From positions 14,746,512-14,810,511 of the forward strand of contig CM068313.1 in assembly GCA_034766995.1 (NCBI GenBank): a stretch of 64,000 nt of DNA. Direction: 5' to 3'. Every line of letters begins with the position of its first letter. Position 1 is the stretch's first letter. Shown here piece by piece: positions 35,762 to 47,851 of the stretch. Under the pieces are notes generated by a model. It made no database searches and was not told where the DNA came from. It saw only the letters and a program-made list of their open reading frames with translations. A program made the position numbers and the translations under genes. Source of the stretch: Acanthacorydalis orientalis (lineage: Eukaryota; Arthropoda; Insecta; Megaloptera; Corydalidae).

Positions 35762-35988
35762 CTCTAGAGAAATAATTTAGTCCTTACATAGAGGAATTCT
35801 TGTCATGGCATATTTTATAAGATTGTAAATAAAATTTAAATTAAATATGTCGAGATATCTTTAATATTGAGACCTTTTATAGAAAAAAATCAAGTTTAAA
35901 AATTTATTGGAATAGTAATTATTTTTTTAATTTGTTATCTTTTTGGAATTATAAATAATAAATAGTTGTTGTATATAAATACCATGAT

Positions 35989-36085
35989 AAATATTTTTAT
36001 CAATGTAACTTGTCATACGTACAAGTGAAAGTATGTAAAATATCTTTTATACTAATAAATAATACACAAGTAACAAGTCGATTAA
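35989..36085 (+). promoter_or_regulatory. Conserved 5' flank of tRNA-His copy 3
   Basis: AATATTTTTATCAATGT, AACTTGTCATAC, AAGTGAAAGTATGT, ATCTTTTATAC and AACAAGTCGATTAA are shared with the flanks of the other copies. Confidence 0.6.
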
Positions 36086-36157
36086 GCCGTGATCGTCTAG
36101 TGGTTAGGACCCTACGTTGTGGCCGTAGTAACCCAGGTTCGAATCCTGGTCACGGCA
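36086..36157 (+). tRNA. tRNA-His (GTG), copy 3
   Basis: All 72 nt are identical to the copies at 1905 and 11079, with anticodon GTG at 36119-36121. A T5 run at 36166-36170 ends transcription. A decayed copy follows 600 nt downstream in the same direction. Confidence 0.97.
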
Positions 36158-36657
36158 TCGATAACTTTTTCGATTTATACATTTTGTATCAATGTTAAAA
36201 ATTGATATGTAGAGAACATAAGAAAACTTTCATATAATTGAGAAAATTTAATATGTATCGAATTGTTTTCAATTCAATAATTCACCAAACGTCAATACGT
36301 TGAAGAATACATTTTTTACTGTATTAATAACATAAAATGTATATCCTAATCTTTATATTCAATTATTTTTTCGAATTGCATATGTCGATCAGATTTTTAA
36401 ACACTGAAAAGTATTTACAAAAATGGTTCTTTCCTGAGCAACAATTTATTTTTATAATAAAATCTTTAAATTGAAAGTATAAAAATATGCACAGCTTATT
36501 TTTCAACGGAAGTCATAAATGTTGTAAATTTCTTTTTCAATAAGATCAATAAAATCTGTACATGTTTATAAATTTATAAATATATATATATATATATATA
36601 CATTTGTGACGAATGACTAAATATATAATTGTTCTTCAGAGATATTATATAATACTA

Positions 36658-36756
36658 TTTATTATTTTTCAATGCAACTGGTCAAATGTACAGAAGTGAA
36701 AGTATGTTAACTACCATTTATACAAAGAAATTAGGTTGAAGTAACAAGTTGATGAA
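36658..36756 (+). promoter_or_regulatory. 5' flank of the decayed tRNA-His copy
   Basis: It still aligns with the other three flanks (ACAGAAGTGAAAGTATGT, TTTATACAAA, AACAAGTTGATGAA) even though the tRNA next to it has decayed. Confidence 0.55.
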
Positions 36757-36825
36757 GCCGTGTTCGTCTAGTTATGACCTTACGTTGTGATCATTGTAAC
36801 CCAGGTTCAAATCCTGTTCACGCCA
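36757..36825 (+). pseudogene. tRNA-His pseudogene
   Basis: 69 nt align with the intact copies and keep GTG in the anticodon position. The D arm has lost 3 nt. The anticodon stem has two mismatches, the acceptor stem two mismatches (positions 2-71 and 7-66) and the T stem one. The B box is GGTTCAAATCC. Only TTT follows, so the terminator is also weak. It is most likely non-functional. Confidence 0.88.
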
Positions 36826-37179
36826 TTGATTATCTTTCATTATTTATATATTGAACACACTTTTTATCGAGTGAATAATTAATTATTAAAAAAATATAGT
36901 CTATCAAATTCAGAAATGGCAAAATTTGATTCAGTAGTAAATATCTGCATTCGTCATACTTTTACTTATATTATTGTACATTTAATTAGGAAATAATTTA
37001 CTCATTTTGAATACATAACATATATAAGATTATCTAAACTATATTAATAGAAAAAAATATCTAATGCTATGTAGGAAAGTAGAAAAATTAACAATGTAAA
37101 ACCTTTAGTATTTTGTCTGTTTATAATAATATAAAGAAAGATAAATACCAGTGAAAATCATTCGATTTTTTATCCATCA

Positions 37180-37194
37180 CTCTCTCTCTCTCTC

Positions 37195-37246
<52 letters not shown>
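37180..37246. repeat. Compound (TC)n(TA)n microsatellite
   Basis: About 18 bp of TC followed by about 46 bp of TA. Confidence 0.93.
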
Positions 37247-37249
<3 letters not shown>

Positions 37250-38072
37250 TAAATAATTCTAGTAACGAATATTACATTAGTAGTTAACCAAAATTTGTAT
37301 ATAAGAAACAAATACGGACATGTAGTTTTTGTAAATGTTCCAACGTAAAGAATGTTTTCGTATACGTTTAAATGTTAGTTAATGACTTTTTAATTATATG
37401 TTTTTCATATCTATTCGTGATTACCCATCAATGGGCGTGCCAGTTAATAACACAGTAACGAAACGTGCTTACCTACACTCCTTTGGAAAATATGATAATT
37501 TTATGACATGATCAATAATAGTGCGTATCCTTTGGCAAACTTTATGTTAATATCAATCAAATAACAGTGATTATATGATCCAGTAGTTTCAAATCGGATG
37601 TTTTTTTTCATCTCGAACAGTGTAGCGTTTTATTTGAGAAAGAGGGACGATGGTAATTTGTATAAAATCGACTGATTAAATAACGTTTGTGCTATTAAAT
37701 GAATATTAAAACAGATTCGAAAGTTAAATAAACTCATTTATGCACGCTTTGTTAATTTAATTTTCGAACTTGTGAATATACACTGTTTCTCTCTTTTTAT
37801 CGTGTAAAATATATGAGATAGATACAAAATGATTGAAAGAGATATAGTAGATTTTTTGTAATATAATCAAATTTTATTGGTATATATATATAATCAGTAA
37901 TATTAAACATTTTTAATAGCTTATATCTGCGGTAGTGAAACATATCCAAATAATTTCAAAATAGTTCTAAAATATTTCTTATACAATATAATTACCTTTC
38001 ATATTCATTGCACTTTTCTGGACTTTTCTATATTTCTTGTTTTCTAGTCAATAAATTTTACTCCATCGATGG

Positions 38073-38073
38073 T

Positions 38074-38140
<67 letters not shown>
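38073..38140. repeat. Compound (CT)n(AT)n microsatellite
   Basis: 28 bp of CT followed by 40 bp of AT, the same order as at 37180. Confidence 0.93.
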
Positions 38141-38142
<2 letters not shown>

Positions 38143-38563
38143 AGAATTGCCCTGTAGTCCTGCGGATAACATAGGATATTCGAAAACCTAATTAAGGAGC
38201 CAATTGTAAACATTTAGCGATTTTCTAAAAAAATACTACGGCATCTATTATTTATTTCAAATACATTTATTAAAAATAAAAATTAAAAAAAGAAAAATTC
38301 TCAAATGAAAAAAAATGTGAACTGTTATATTGTGTACGGCAGTGTAAGTTTTCAAACAAAATATCGATAACAACACATTAGGAAACGTGACTATAAATAT
38401 TTTTATTTATTAGTTAGAATATTTTTTCAACTAGGCGTTTGAATTATGACAGTACATAATTTTCCACGCATATTTACTTTATGGCGATTTCTTTTGGAGA
38501 ATTAACATAAAAATGCGATTAAGACTTTTAAAAAAATCTAAAAATAGTATTTCTTGTGTACAC

Positions 38564-38567
<4 letters not shown>

Positions 38568-38628
<61 letters not shown>
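38568..38628. repeat. (TA)n microsatellite
   Basis: About 60 bp of TA. Confidence 0.92.
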
Positions 38629-38629
<1 letters not shown>

Positions 38630-38895
38630 TATTTATATTGAAAACGTTATGACTGGCTTATTCTGCAGATATTTCAATATTTTCTATAAGGAGAATTTTA
38701 AAACGAGGTTTTTAATTTGATTAACCATTCATAATAAATTATTAATTAACAATAATATTATATCATTTTTATTCTAATTGGCAAATCAAGATGCTTCATT
38801 AAACTATTTTGCAACAACTATTTTTCATTAAAATTAATACTCAAGTACTAAAAATAATAGTCAATAATTTATAATTAATGATTTGAATATTTTTT

Positions 38896-38898
<3 letters not shown>

Positions 38899-38939
<41 letters not shown>
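38899..38939. repeat. (TA)n microsatellite
   Basis: About 41 bp of TA. Confidence 0.92.
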
Positions 38940-38944
<5 letters not shown>

Positions 38945-40269
38945 CTCTTATTGTGGAAGAAGGACTCTTTCAAATATTTTCTTATTTTCATAACAAAAAT
39001 AATAATATTCATTTTATAAATTCATTTGTATTCTTTGCATAAACAATTTAAACCAGTATAAAATACAATAGAATAAATTCGTTAAAATGTATAATCAGTA
39101 ATAATCCTTATTATCAGATGAAAAAATTCTTAATGCATTTCCATCTACACTGGATAAATTTAAATGGACAACCGAATTTTAAAATTTTCCGAACAAAATC
39201 TACTATGAATCTATAAATCATAATTGAAACATCTTCTACGTCCACTAATCTACATGTATCCATATATCTCTTTCTTTTCAATAGTATACAATCGTATTCG
39301 TATCTATATTCCATGAAGAATCAAGTTTAGACACGCTCAAGGCTATTTTTTTATCACAATGTTGGTTAAAAGAAAAAAGATACCAATCAATTATAATTTC
39401 GTAAAAATGAGATGCCTACTTCGTATACATTATATTTATGTATAGGCTGTCCTCGTCAGAACGATCGCCGATTGTACATTTTTATTAGAAAGAGATTTGA
39501 AAAAATTACATACGTAATATAATAAAAATAAAAATGGGTAACAAGAAGTATACATGGCTGTCAAGGTAAAAAATACTGAATCCCCTAAATGCTGAACGCC
39601 GGGAGCTCTGAGATCATTTGTAATAAACAAGATTACTTTTGAAATGGTAGACAGTATGTTTCAGATACAGGCGCGTCTGCAACGGAAAATAAATCTAGGG
39701 CATTTTTTTGTATAGAATCACACTTTTTATAGTCTGATGTGTAATCCAGTTTTTCATAGTAACCATAATTAAGTTGTTTTATCAAAGTATAAAATAATAT
39801 TAAGGATGTTTTTGTGAACTTTAAAATATGTTAATTAGTTATTGGTCTTGTATAACTAATCAGACACATATTTTCCTTTTTTTGGATTGTTAACGACTTC
39901 AAATCTGGATACATTGAAACATTTTGGTTTTATTGCACTATTCTGAGAAATCATCAATATTACTTGAATGAGAATCTAATTTCTAATTAATGTAATTACA
40001 TAGAACCATTATCTCATAGTAAAAATTTCATTTTAGATTAAAAAAATTGACTAAACTATTTTGTTTGAAATTCACATTCTTGTATCGAATTTTTCTATAA
40101 GTGTTTCTATTTACAATTTTTTTATACGAATGAAAGTAGATACAAATTTACAAACGCATGCCTTTATTGCCCACATTTGTGTTTGATATTTGTCCATTTA
40201 GTAATACTATCATGATATCTTTTCATATTATGATTTGTGCCACTAACGATAAAACTTTAATAATTTCAG

Positions 40270-40302
40270 GACACAGGGGTATTCACAAGATGGGCAATAT
40301 AC
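40270..40302 (+). CDS. Candidate 33-nt micro-exon
   Basis: A strong acceptor (TTTAATAATTTCAG) ends at 40269 and a near-consensus donor (GTGAGTAT) begins at 40303. The 33 nt between are open in two frames. In the phase that would join to the next candidate exon (42644) they read HRGIHKMGNI plus one base. No protein family can be recognised from 11 codons. The evidence is the splice pair only. Confidence 0.3.
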
Positions 40303-40921
40303 GTGAGTATGATTTTCGTACTTTTTGTACATATATATGTGATGGTTTTATTTCCATTATCCTGGTAGAAGAAATTAAAAGCAAAAAATCTTTGTATTTG
40401 TAAAAAGTATACAAGAATTTTTCAATATGTTAAATTCCATACTATTACTCTTTACCCATCCGTATATTAAATAGCACACTCTGATAAGATTTATCTCTAT
40501 GATATACAATTATCGTTAAAAAGTATTATATTTGACTTTATTATTAAGAGAATTTTTTGATGAATGAAAGTATGGCAGCAGTGAACCAATCACATTTTTT
40601 GGACTACTCGTACTCTTCTCAATTGAATATTAAATCTGTCAAATTTTATTATGATATTTTGAAAAGAGTGAATAACGCTAAATTCTAATAAATCATTTAT
40701 ATTAACAAGGAGCATTCTTTTAAAACACAACTATATCAAATTATAATAAATCGAATCAGGTCCATATATGAATTCATAGCGTATGTTAAACAGTTTTATT
40801 GGACTCATACTTAAATTCCAATTTTAGTTTTGGTACTGTGACTAAACTAAATTTCACAGAGGAATCGTCCACATACTTTTTTCAAAACATTCAAACAGGT
40901 TCAATATTTATATGATATATA

Positions 40922-42200
40922 TTAGGTTGGTGTAGAAATAATTGCGGTTTTTACATATCGAGTATAAAGACGAATATATCAGTTAAAAATTATATTTATT
41001 AATCAAAATAAAGACCATTGACATACATTTCTCCCAACTGGAAACACGTTTGTTTATTCCTACATGATAGAATTCTGGAGTCCTGGAATTAACGAATTCA
41101 TCGAAAGTGATTTGAGATGATGCTTGATCTTTGAAAATCTTTTCTCTTAGGAAATTACTCAAATGTTTAAAAAAATAAGAATCTGTAGGAGACAAGTCTG
41201 GAGAATAATGTGGGTGAGATAAGGTTTCATAAACCTGTTCATTTAATTTTTTTAAAGTCATTTGTGAGACGTGTGATCAGGCATTGTCATAAAGAAGAAT
41301 TGGTCCTCTTCGATTGACTAATGCTGGCCGTAAAGAACACAACTTCTCATGCATTTGTTCAATTTCCTGACAATATTTTTCTGCTGTCATTGATTCACCA
41401 AGATTTAAGAAGTTGTAGTGAATGATACCACTTGCCTACCACCAAACGCTGACCATAATCTTTGTTTCATGAAGTTTCGGTTTAGGAAACTGTTTTGGTG
41501 CTTCTCCTCGGTCTAGCCACTGTGATGAACGTTTTCGATTATTATAAAGAATCCACTTTTCATCATATGTGACAATGCGATCAAGAAAGGGATCATTTTT
41601 GTTACGCAAAAGAAGCGCAGTGCAGGCTTCGTACTGGTGAATTGTCTGATGTTCGTTTAGTTCATACGCCACACATTTATCCAGCCTTTTGTTTTTCCGA
41701 TTAGGCTCAAATGTCGAACAACTGTTGAATGATAAACATTGAATTCTTCTGCCACCTCTCGAGTTGTTTTACGTGGGTGCGCTTCAATAATGGTTCTTAA
41801 ATCATTATTGTCCATAGCTGAGGACACCCACGACCCTCCTCATCATCGAGGCTTTCGTTTCCATTATGACATTTTTGGAACCAGTGTTGAACTGTACGTT
41901 CACTAATTGGCCCTTCGCCAAAAACAAATTTGATATTTTGAGCAGTTCCTGTTGCTTTACATTCCACTTTAAACCCATATAACAAAATTGCATGAATTTG
42001 CTTTTTCTATGACTAATTTAAGAGGTTATATTTAACAATACTAAAGAATGAAAACAATACACATATGATGAAATCAGTAGTGCTAATTCCATTGTTTACA
42101 ATGATGTATCACATGACTATAACAAAAGATAACGGTAGCTAGAAAAATCGGCACCGAACTTAAATTGATAAAAACCGCAATTATTTTTGCACCAACCTAA
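40922..42200 (-). mobile_element. Mariner element of Hsmar1/cecropia type
   Basis: Ends of about 30 bp are inverted copies with two mismatches: TTAGGTTGGTGTAGAAATAA on the left, and on the right (inverted) TTAGGTTGGTGCAAAAATAA, both followed by TTGCGGTTTTTA. This terminal sequence is the type known from cecropia-subfamily mariners. TA lies at 40920-40921; the right target site now reads AA. The length of 1,279 bp is normal. It encloses a nearly full-length transposase on the minus strand, broken by point lesions only. Confidence 0.93.
40983..42006 (-). pseudogene. Mariner transposase pseudogene (cecropia type, DD34D)
   Basis: Recognisable coding starts KKQIHAILLYGFKVE at 42006; the initiator is not visible. 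The DNA-binding part includes ERTVQHWFQKC and STVVRHLSLIGK. VTYDEKWILYNN carries the first catalytic Asp, ILLYDNA the second and SPDLSPTDSYFFKHL the third, with 34 positions between the second and third. The C-terminus ends at the stop 40983-40985. Lesions seen are a frameshift near 41815, a frameshift near 41690, TAG at 41433-41435 after VSVWW and TGA at 41277-41279 inside the second catalytic motif. It is the best preserved transposon gene here, yet dead. Confidence 0.94.
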
Positions 42201-42643
42201 AAGAATGAATGATTTATGAAATCATGTTAAGAAAATGATTAAATAAGGATTTTTTTCTTAACCTATATATTCTTTTCAACTTACTGCCAATGTATGTTCT
42301 AGAAATATAGATTTTGATTCTATCGAATATATTTGAAAAACGTACATAGTCGAAAACGCAAATAAAAACTGAATAAATATTTATGATTTCCCTTTATAAT
42401 ATGTTCTGTTGACGTCAATGGTAACGTTTAAGAATAACTAGTTTACGAAGGTGTAACTATGGTATACATATTACATTGAATATATGAAGACAAAGAAATT
42501 TATTTGAAAAAAAGCTACTGGTCTGTCTTTTTTTTATTTAAGGCAACAAACTACGATTCAGTCATGATAATGATATGTAGATATGATTTATTATATATTG
42601 TTATATTGTATACTTGATAGAATAATATTCCGTATAGTTTCAG

Positions 42644-42883
42644 CTTCATCGAATAAAGATTTATTTTCGATTGGCTCGTTTAAATTTATAATAGAAGAGT
42701 TACTTGAATCTATTTTAAACTCCGCATGTAAAAGAATTCTTATCTATGCTAAAATTAATATACGTTGGATTTTGTATCGAAACTCAATACTTCAATATAT
42801 TAAGTTTTGTTTTCTAATAATATCAATCAGGTTTAATACTCAATTTAATTCAATCTACGCGACTGATAAAAAAACCGACATTG
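42644..42883 (+). CDS. Candidate 240-nt internal exon, unrecognised
   Basis: An acceptor (CCGTATAGTTTCAG) ends at 42643 and a strong donor (GTAAGTGC) begins at 42884. The frame between is open for 79 codons with 2 nt and 1 nt left over, so the exon is symmetric (phase 1-1). It reads SSNKDLFSIGSFKFIIEELL at the start and ends IYATDKKTDI. An internal acceptor at 42830 would give a shorter 53-nt exon. It is phase-compatible with the micro-exon at 40270, and the mariner at 40922-42200 would then lie in the intron. No family recognised. Confidence 0.35.
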
Positions 42884-44790
42884 GTAAGTGCAGTTGAAAT
42901 TTGGAAGAAAATTTCTTTTTTGAAGATTCCAAATTGGGCACGACCTTGTAAAAGATTCGTTATTTATAATATTAAACGAAAATGTTTAAAAAAGTGAAAA
43001 AGGTTTAGAAAATGATGTTTCTGTGAGTTTTATGATTTGTATCCGACTGTTAAACTCTGAAATCTGTAACATATTTCATATAAGATTATGATTGTGTGGG
43101 TAAATCGATAATTAGGTGTTTTACAAATTAATTAACAGTACCAACGTCATACAAATTCTTTTAAAAAATGTTCAAAAATGGTTTTTTTGTTTATATTGGT
43201 TGTTCAAACAAATAAAAATCATCTAAGCGGTTAAAGTAGACAATAAAAAAGAAATGCATATTTTGATAAAAAATTTTTTACGTTGTTTGGGTTCCTAATT
43301 ATTTTGTGAAAAGAATTTAATCTCAGTGTTAAACTACTGGGTTGGCTACAAAGTAATTGCGTTTTTTTCTATGTAAATGAAAAATAAACCTGTATATTAA
43401 GTATAAGTGTTTTGTCGCATATTGTCTAATTACTGTCATTTTTATAAAAATTCCTGAGAATTGAGAGAAAACTGAGAAACCTGATAAAAAGTTGTGATTA
43501 AACGATACAATTTATTAAAAGTACGGAACTTACAGTCATTCTATATTAAATAAAGGAAATATAACTGGATTCATTTTCACAAATGAATTAATATCTCAAA
43601 CATCACCAAATTTACATCACAATAACAACTTATTGTTAATTTTGATTGTTTATTCACATGTTGATGCCAATACTAATTGTCTTCAGAGTAAAGATATAGA
43701 AAATCTTATTAAATGAACATTTTAATATACACTTTTCTCTTGTTTGAACAATCAATTCATTTTTGAAACATTAATATTTTTAATACGCTGAACAACCTTT
43801 TTGATCGGAAAATAAAATTAGTCTTTGGGTGAATGAAAAATTTATTTTTTGAAAATGAATTTAACCGTAATGGCAAAAATTATAATGCGGCAGAAATAGT
43901 GTATTGCATTATTCTTTTCTGGCCTACATGGTGACATATTTGGTATTAATATTGAGTGAACTGAATGAGAAAAATCAACATTGATTATATTTTAAAACTA
44001 ATTCAGATGAATATTTCATAACACGATTTATATCATTTGCATAATACATTACTAATTCGTATTTTTTTATCTGTTTCACGTGTAATTTTTTTCAAATGTT
44101 ATCTATCTTGTTTCTGTGAATTATTTACATTTATATTTCGTCATTTCAATTAAGACAGAATCTAAATAAACACGTTTCGTGTGTATTTATAACGCGTTAT
44201 CAACGATTCAAGTAGGAAAAAGTTGATTCGAATACGGAACCGACTGCGCTTACACATTTATGTGCTGGTAAGCTGAGTCGTTGGGTGAGTCACAACCGCA
44301 GAAGCTACCTGTTTTACGATCAAAAGCCCATTACAATTTCAAATCGGGCTAAGAACCCGCATAAGAATAAGTTTGCTTCACTTCAAACTGCTACCTGTTC
44401 ATCTTTCGATTAGTTAACGTTCTCTGTACGTGATTTATGTCTTCGGTAAACTCGTTTTAGAAAACCAACTAAATCGTTCAAGATTTTAAAACACGTACAT
44501 TGTTTGAAAACAAATTGTGTAGTTAGTATTTTATAGAAAATTATTTCTTTATGACTTAAGAAATGTGTTGAATACGAAATGACACTTTCATTTGAATTCA
44601 CATTTAGAAAATTTTAAACGATTTATATTCATTAATTGTGACATGCTCGGTTATTTTTTTTGAGTGTACATGATCAATCTCATACAAATGTATTGTTACC
44701 ACCGTTACCACGGAAGAAGGTAAGAAGGAGGCCTAACACCGGTGGTTAGGGGAGGGGTAGCGAAAAATGATTGATCTAGTTTCAGTCGGT
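42884..44790. other. AT-rich gene-free stretch
   Basis: No gene recognised apart from the orphan terminus at 43338. A GC-richer part at 44220-44400 has no identifiable content. Confidence 0.45.
43338..43368 (+). mobile_element. Orphan mariner terminal repeat
   Basis: GGGTTGGCTACAAAGTAATT then GCGTTTTTT matches the general mariner end (GGTTGGC-A-ACTAAGTAATTGCGG type). No transposase or second end nearby. Confidence 0.5.
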
Positions 44791-44905
44791 GACTTCTGCG
44801 CGAACGCACTACGCATAGAAAAACACGTGATCGCGGTATTCTAACTTGAAATAGAATTGTGCGCATTGTTGCCCTTCGCGCAGAAGTCCCCTAATTCTAC
44901 TATTA
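44700..44905. other. GC-rich block with a 14 bp perfect inverted repeat
   Basis: GACTTCTGCGCGAA (44791-44804) returns inverted as TTCGCGCAGAAGTC (44875-44888) around a 70 nt loop. Upstream lies TACCACCGTTACCACGG and ACACCGGTGGTTAGGGGAGG. GTTAGGGGA and TCCCCTAA flank the block in opposite orientation. It may be a MITE fragment or a conserved regulatory or structured element. Confidence 0.4.
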
Positions 44906-47078
44906 GCGCCACCATACGATTTGCGAGTTTCATAAATTGTTTATTACTAATTGTTTTTTTAAATTTTTCCTATCAAGTTAAATGACGCTACTAACAAAAT
45001 GAAGATGATAGAAAACTGAAGTCAGATGCTGGTATTCATGGTGTAAAAAACTAATGAACTGCCTAAATAGAATGAACATAAGAACAGCTACAAGATTTTA
45101 AAATAACCTAAAAAAGCCAGTTGTTTTATTTTTAAATTATGATAATGCAGAACCTGTAAATATAGGCAAAGTTATGTGGAGATAATATCTGTAGTTTATT
45201 AACACTATGTGTGCTATGTTACACTGGAAACAATTTAAAAATGTAATGTTTAACGGTATAAATGTAATGTCTAAAGTACATCGATGGCTGATAACGAACC
45301 GTTCGACAATGAATGCATCACGCCACACTCAAATCTCATTGTCGAACACTGTATTTATTCAGTACAGTGATCTAACAAATACAACGTGCGTATTGCACGG
45401 CGGCAAATTCAAATTGTCGCTCTAACAAAACCCATGGCATAAATTTTATATTTATACCATTTATACTAAGTATATAAACAGAGTATTGTTTCTTGATAAA
45501 ATAGAGTTTACCAGGAAAGAAATAATTAAAAAAATATTCTATATTTACAGCTCGGAAGTTTCACTTCAACCGCGCGTGGCCTCACACACACACATTTCAT
45601 TTTTTTTATTCATTAAATATTAAACGTGATTTTTTAGAAAGAAAAAAACGAAAATGAATTTGTTTTACATGACTGTTTCCGTGTATGACGATAAGCACTA
45701 AAGTTGATGTTATCCATATTAAATTCTGTTGGACAAAATACTTAAGTTAATTTGTTATTAGTTTTGAATATTATTAAAATTTATTCAGTAATTAAAATTC
45801 GGCTGTATTATTATTCAATTTTCGACAAGGTTAACAATTCGCCAATTCCAGCGTCGACGATTTAATTACAAAACACAAAATTAAAATATTAGAATGTAAT
45901 CAGGAACACGCGACATCCGAGTACACATTACGAAGCGATTCAACTGCATGAATAAAATATTTAGCGAATGTCTTATACATTATTATGATTAATGCCTATC
46001 AGGCATTTCATTGCAAATGCATCTGTCAGAAATAAATTCATAGCATTTATAATTTTTACATTCTATTACAAAGTAAGGTCATATAAGATAAATGAACGTG
46101 TATAAAGACAAGCCTGTAAATATACTTTTAAAATCTCATTATGAAAAGTACAGTTAAATATGTTTCGTCTCTGTTGTATAAATATATCTCACGTTTCTGT
46201 TCTGTAAACAGTGGAGATTTACGAACGTCTCAAAGTAGGCGAACAGCACAGGCTGCGACTCTGATGTATTATTATTATTATTTGATGTATGAGGCTGGCT
46301 AGTTCGCGATACCTCATTTACGTTGGATAGTTCAACCAGTATATTGTTGAATGTTCCAGAATGATTGTAATTATTGTAACGCGTACTGCACTTATAATAT
46401 ATTGCTATTGTTTTGAGATAACTCTCGTGGCGTCCATTACACATACATTAATTTCTGCTCGGTCGTAATTGGTACATTCGAGCAGTTGTGACATACAAAA
46501 CAATTGAAAAAGAAAAAAAGACATGTTACAGTAAAAAAGTCGTGTAATTACATATCATAAAACCTGATAAAATGGATAACTATTAATATTTTCTAGCATA
46601 AAATCGAGATCTAGTTATTTACAACATGCCTGACGAACGCTTGCGAAACGAGTATAATCGTTATTTATTTCTAGGAAAACGTACGTATTTCATTTTCAAT
46701 TCATTTCGAGATACGTAACAAATATAATGTCGGTATTATCAGAATAAAATATTTCTTTTAGCAATATATTAAAGTGAGGAGTCGAGAAGTATATAAAACG
46801 TTTAATAATAATCACTCGGATTCAATGAATAAAACAAAGTATAGAAATATATATATAGTATCTGACACCCGTATTCGTACAGTAATATTATACTCTCCTA
46901 ATATGAAATTCTAAGTTTTTTTTTCTTAGAAAAATATGATGCAACAACCAACATTAGTCTACACTGTGGACTTCAAAATCATTTTTTTCAGTCATTATAT
47001 TTACCATTTTTTTCTTGCCATTTATAGTATCAATTCTTGTGTACGAATACGACTGTCCACAACTGTACACACACACGT

Positions 47079-47148
<70 letters not shown>

Positions 47149-47599
47149 TATTGAAGAATGCTGCATAATATCATTTAATCGTTTCCATATATTGAAAAGT
47201 TATCTCTTCACTTACATTTCGATTTTTGAAAATAAAAAAAATATATAAATTTGGTGAATATGAGAAATTATTAAATATGGTTACTTATTTTTTTGCTAGA
47301 TAAAGTACCACAACAGCAAACTTATAAGTAGAAATATTGTCATAAAGATGTCATCATTTACCTGATTGAATTAATTCGGATCTGATACGTACCACTCCTA
47401 TGAAGAATTTTCGTTAATTCTAGATAGAAATTATCGTTTAATCTTTGTCTTTTTGGAACAAATTATGTCCTTTGCCTTGGAAAAAGTAATAAGCATTATT
47501 TTGGCGCATGCTTGTTCTGCGCAATCGAACTAATTCAAGCTGACGACTGGTGTTCTGTTTGTGAATTATACTTGAAATACCAAGCTTCATCACCAGCAA
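44906..47599. other. AT-rich gene-free stretch
   Basis: No gene recognised. A minus-strand open frame at 46154-46444 contains a (TTA)n-derived Asn run and has no family signature. (AC)n(AT)n is listed separately. Confidence 0.45.
47066..47148. repeat. Compound (AC)n(AT)n microsatellite
   Basis: About 30 bp of AC with one ACGT break, followed by about 54 bp of AT. Confidence 0.93.
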
Positions 47600-47851
47600 C
47601 ATTCTGCTTATTCTATTCTGCTGACTTGGCCCTGTGCGACTTCTTCCTCTTACCAAACTTGAAATTTTGACTCGGTGGGAAGCAATTCTCGTCGAATGAG
47701 GATGTGATCGCCGCCGTTAATGCGTAATTTGCAGACTCGCTGGACCAAGAGTATAGGCCTCAATGAAGACTATTGAAAAATAAAATTGTTTTTTTTTCCA
47801 AAAAACGATGTGTAACTTTCTTTTTTTATCATACTTATCAAACGACCCTCG
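47600..47851 (+). pseudogene. Mariner-family transposase C-terminal fragment, plus strand
   Basis: The plus strand reads YSADLALCDFFLLPNLKF, stop, LGGKQFSSNEDVIAAVNA, stop, FADSLDQEYRPQ, stop. This is the C-terminal third of a mariner transposase with the third catalytic Asp in LCDFF. About 85 bp later the element ends with CTTATCAAACGACCCTCGCA, matching the terminus at 3974 (CTTATCAAATGACCCTCA). It belongs to the same family as the relic at 3412-3974, in opposite orientation. Nothing of the element remains upstream of 47600. Confidence 0.82.

Larger units (their letters stand above)
36826..40269. other. AT-rich gene-free stretch with TA and CT arrays
   Basis: No gene recognised. The microsatellites are listed separately. 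Confidence 0.5.

Noticed and set aside
44220..44300. Reverse-strand SINE or tRNA from a B-box-like GTATTCGAATC
   Set aside because: No A box at a suitable distance and no stems.
46154..46444. 96-codon minus-strand frame as an exon
   Set aside because: No polypyrimidine acceptor, an Asn run derived from a (TTA)n repeat, and no family match that I can see.
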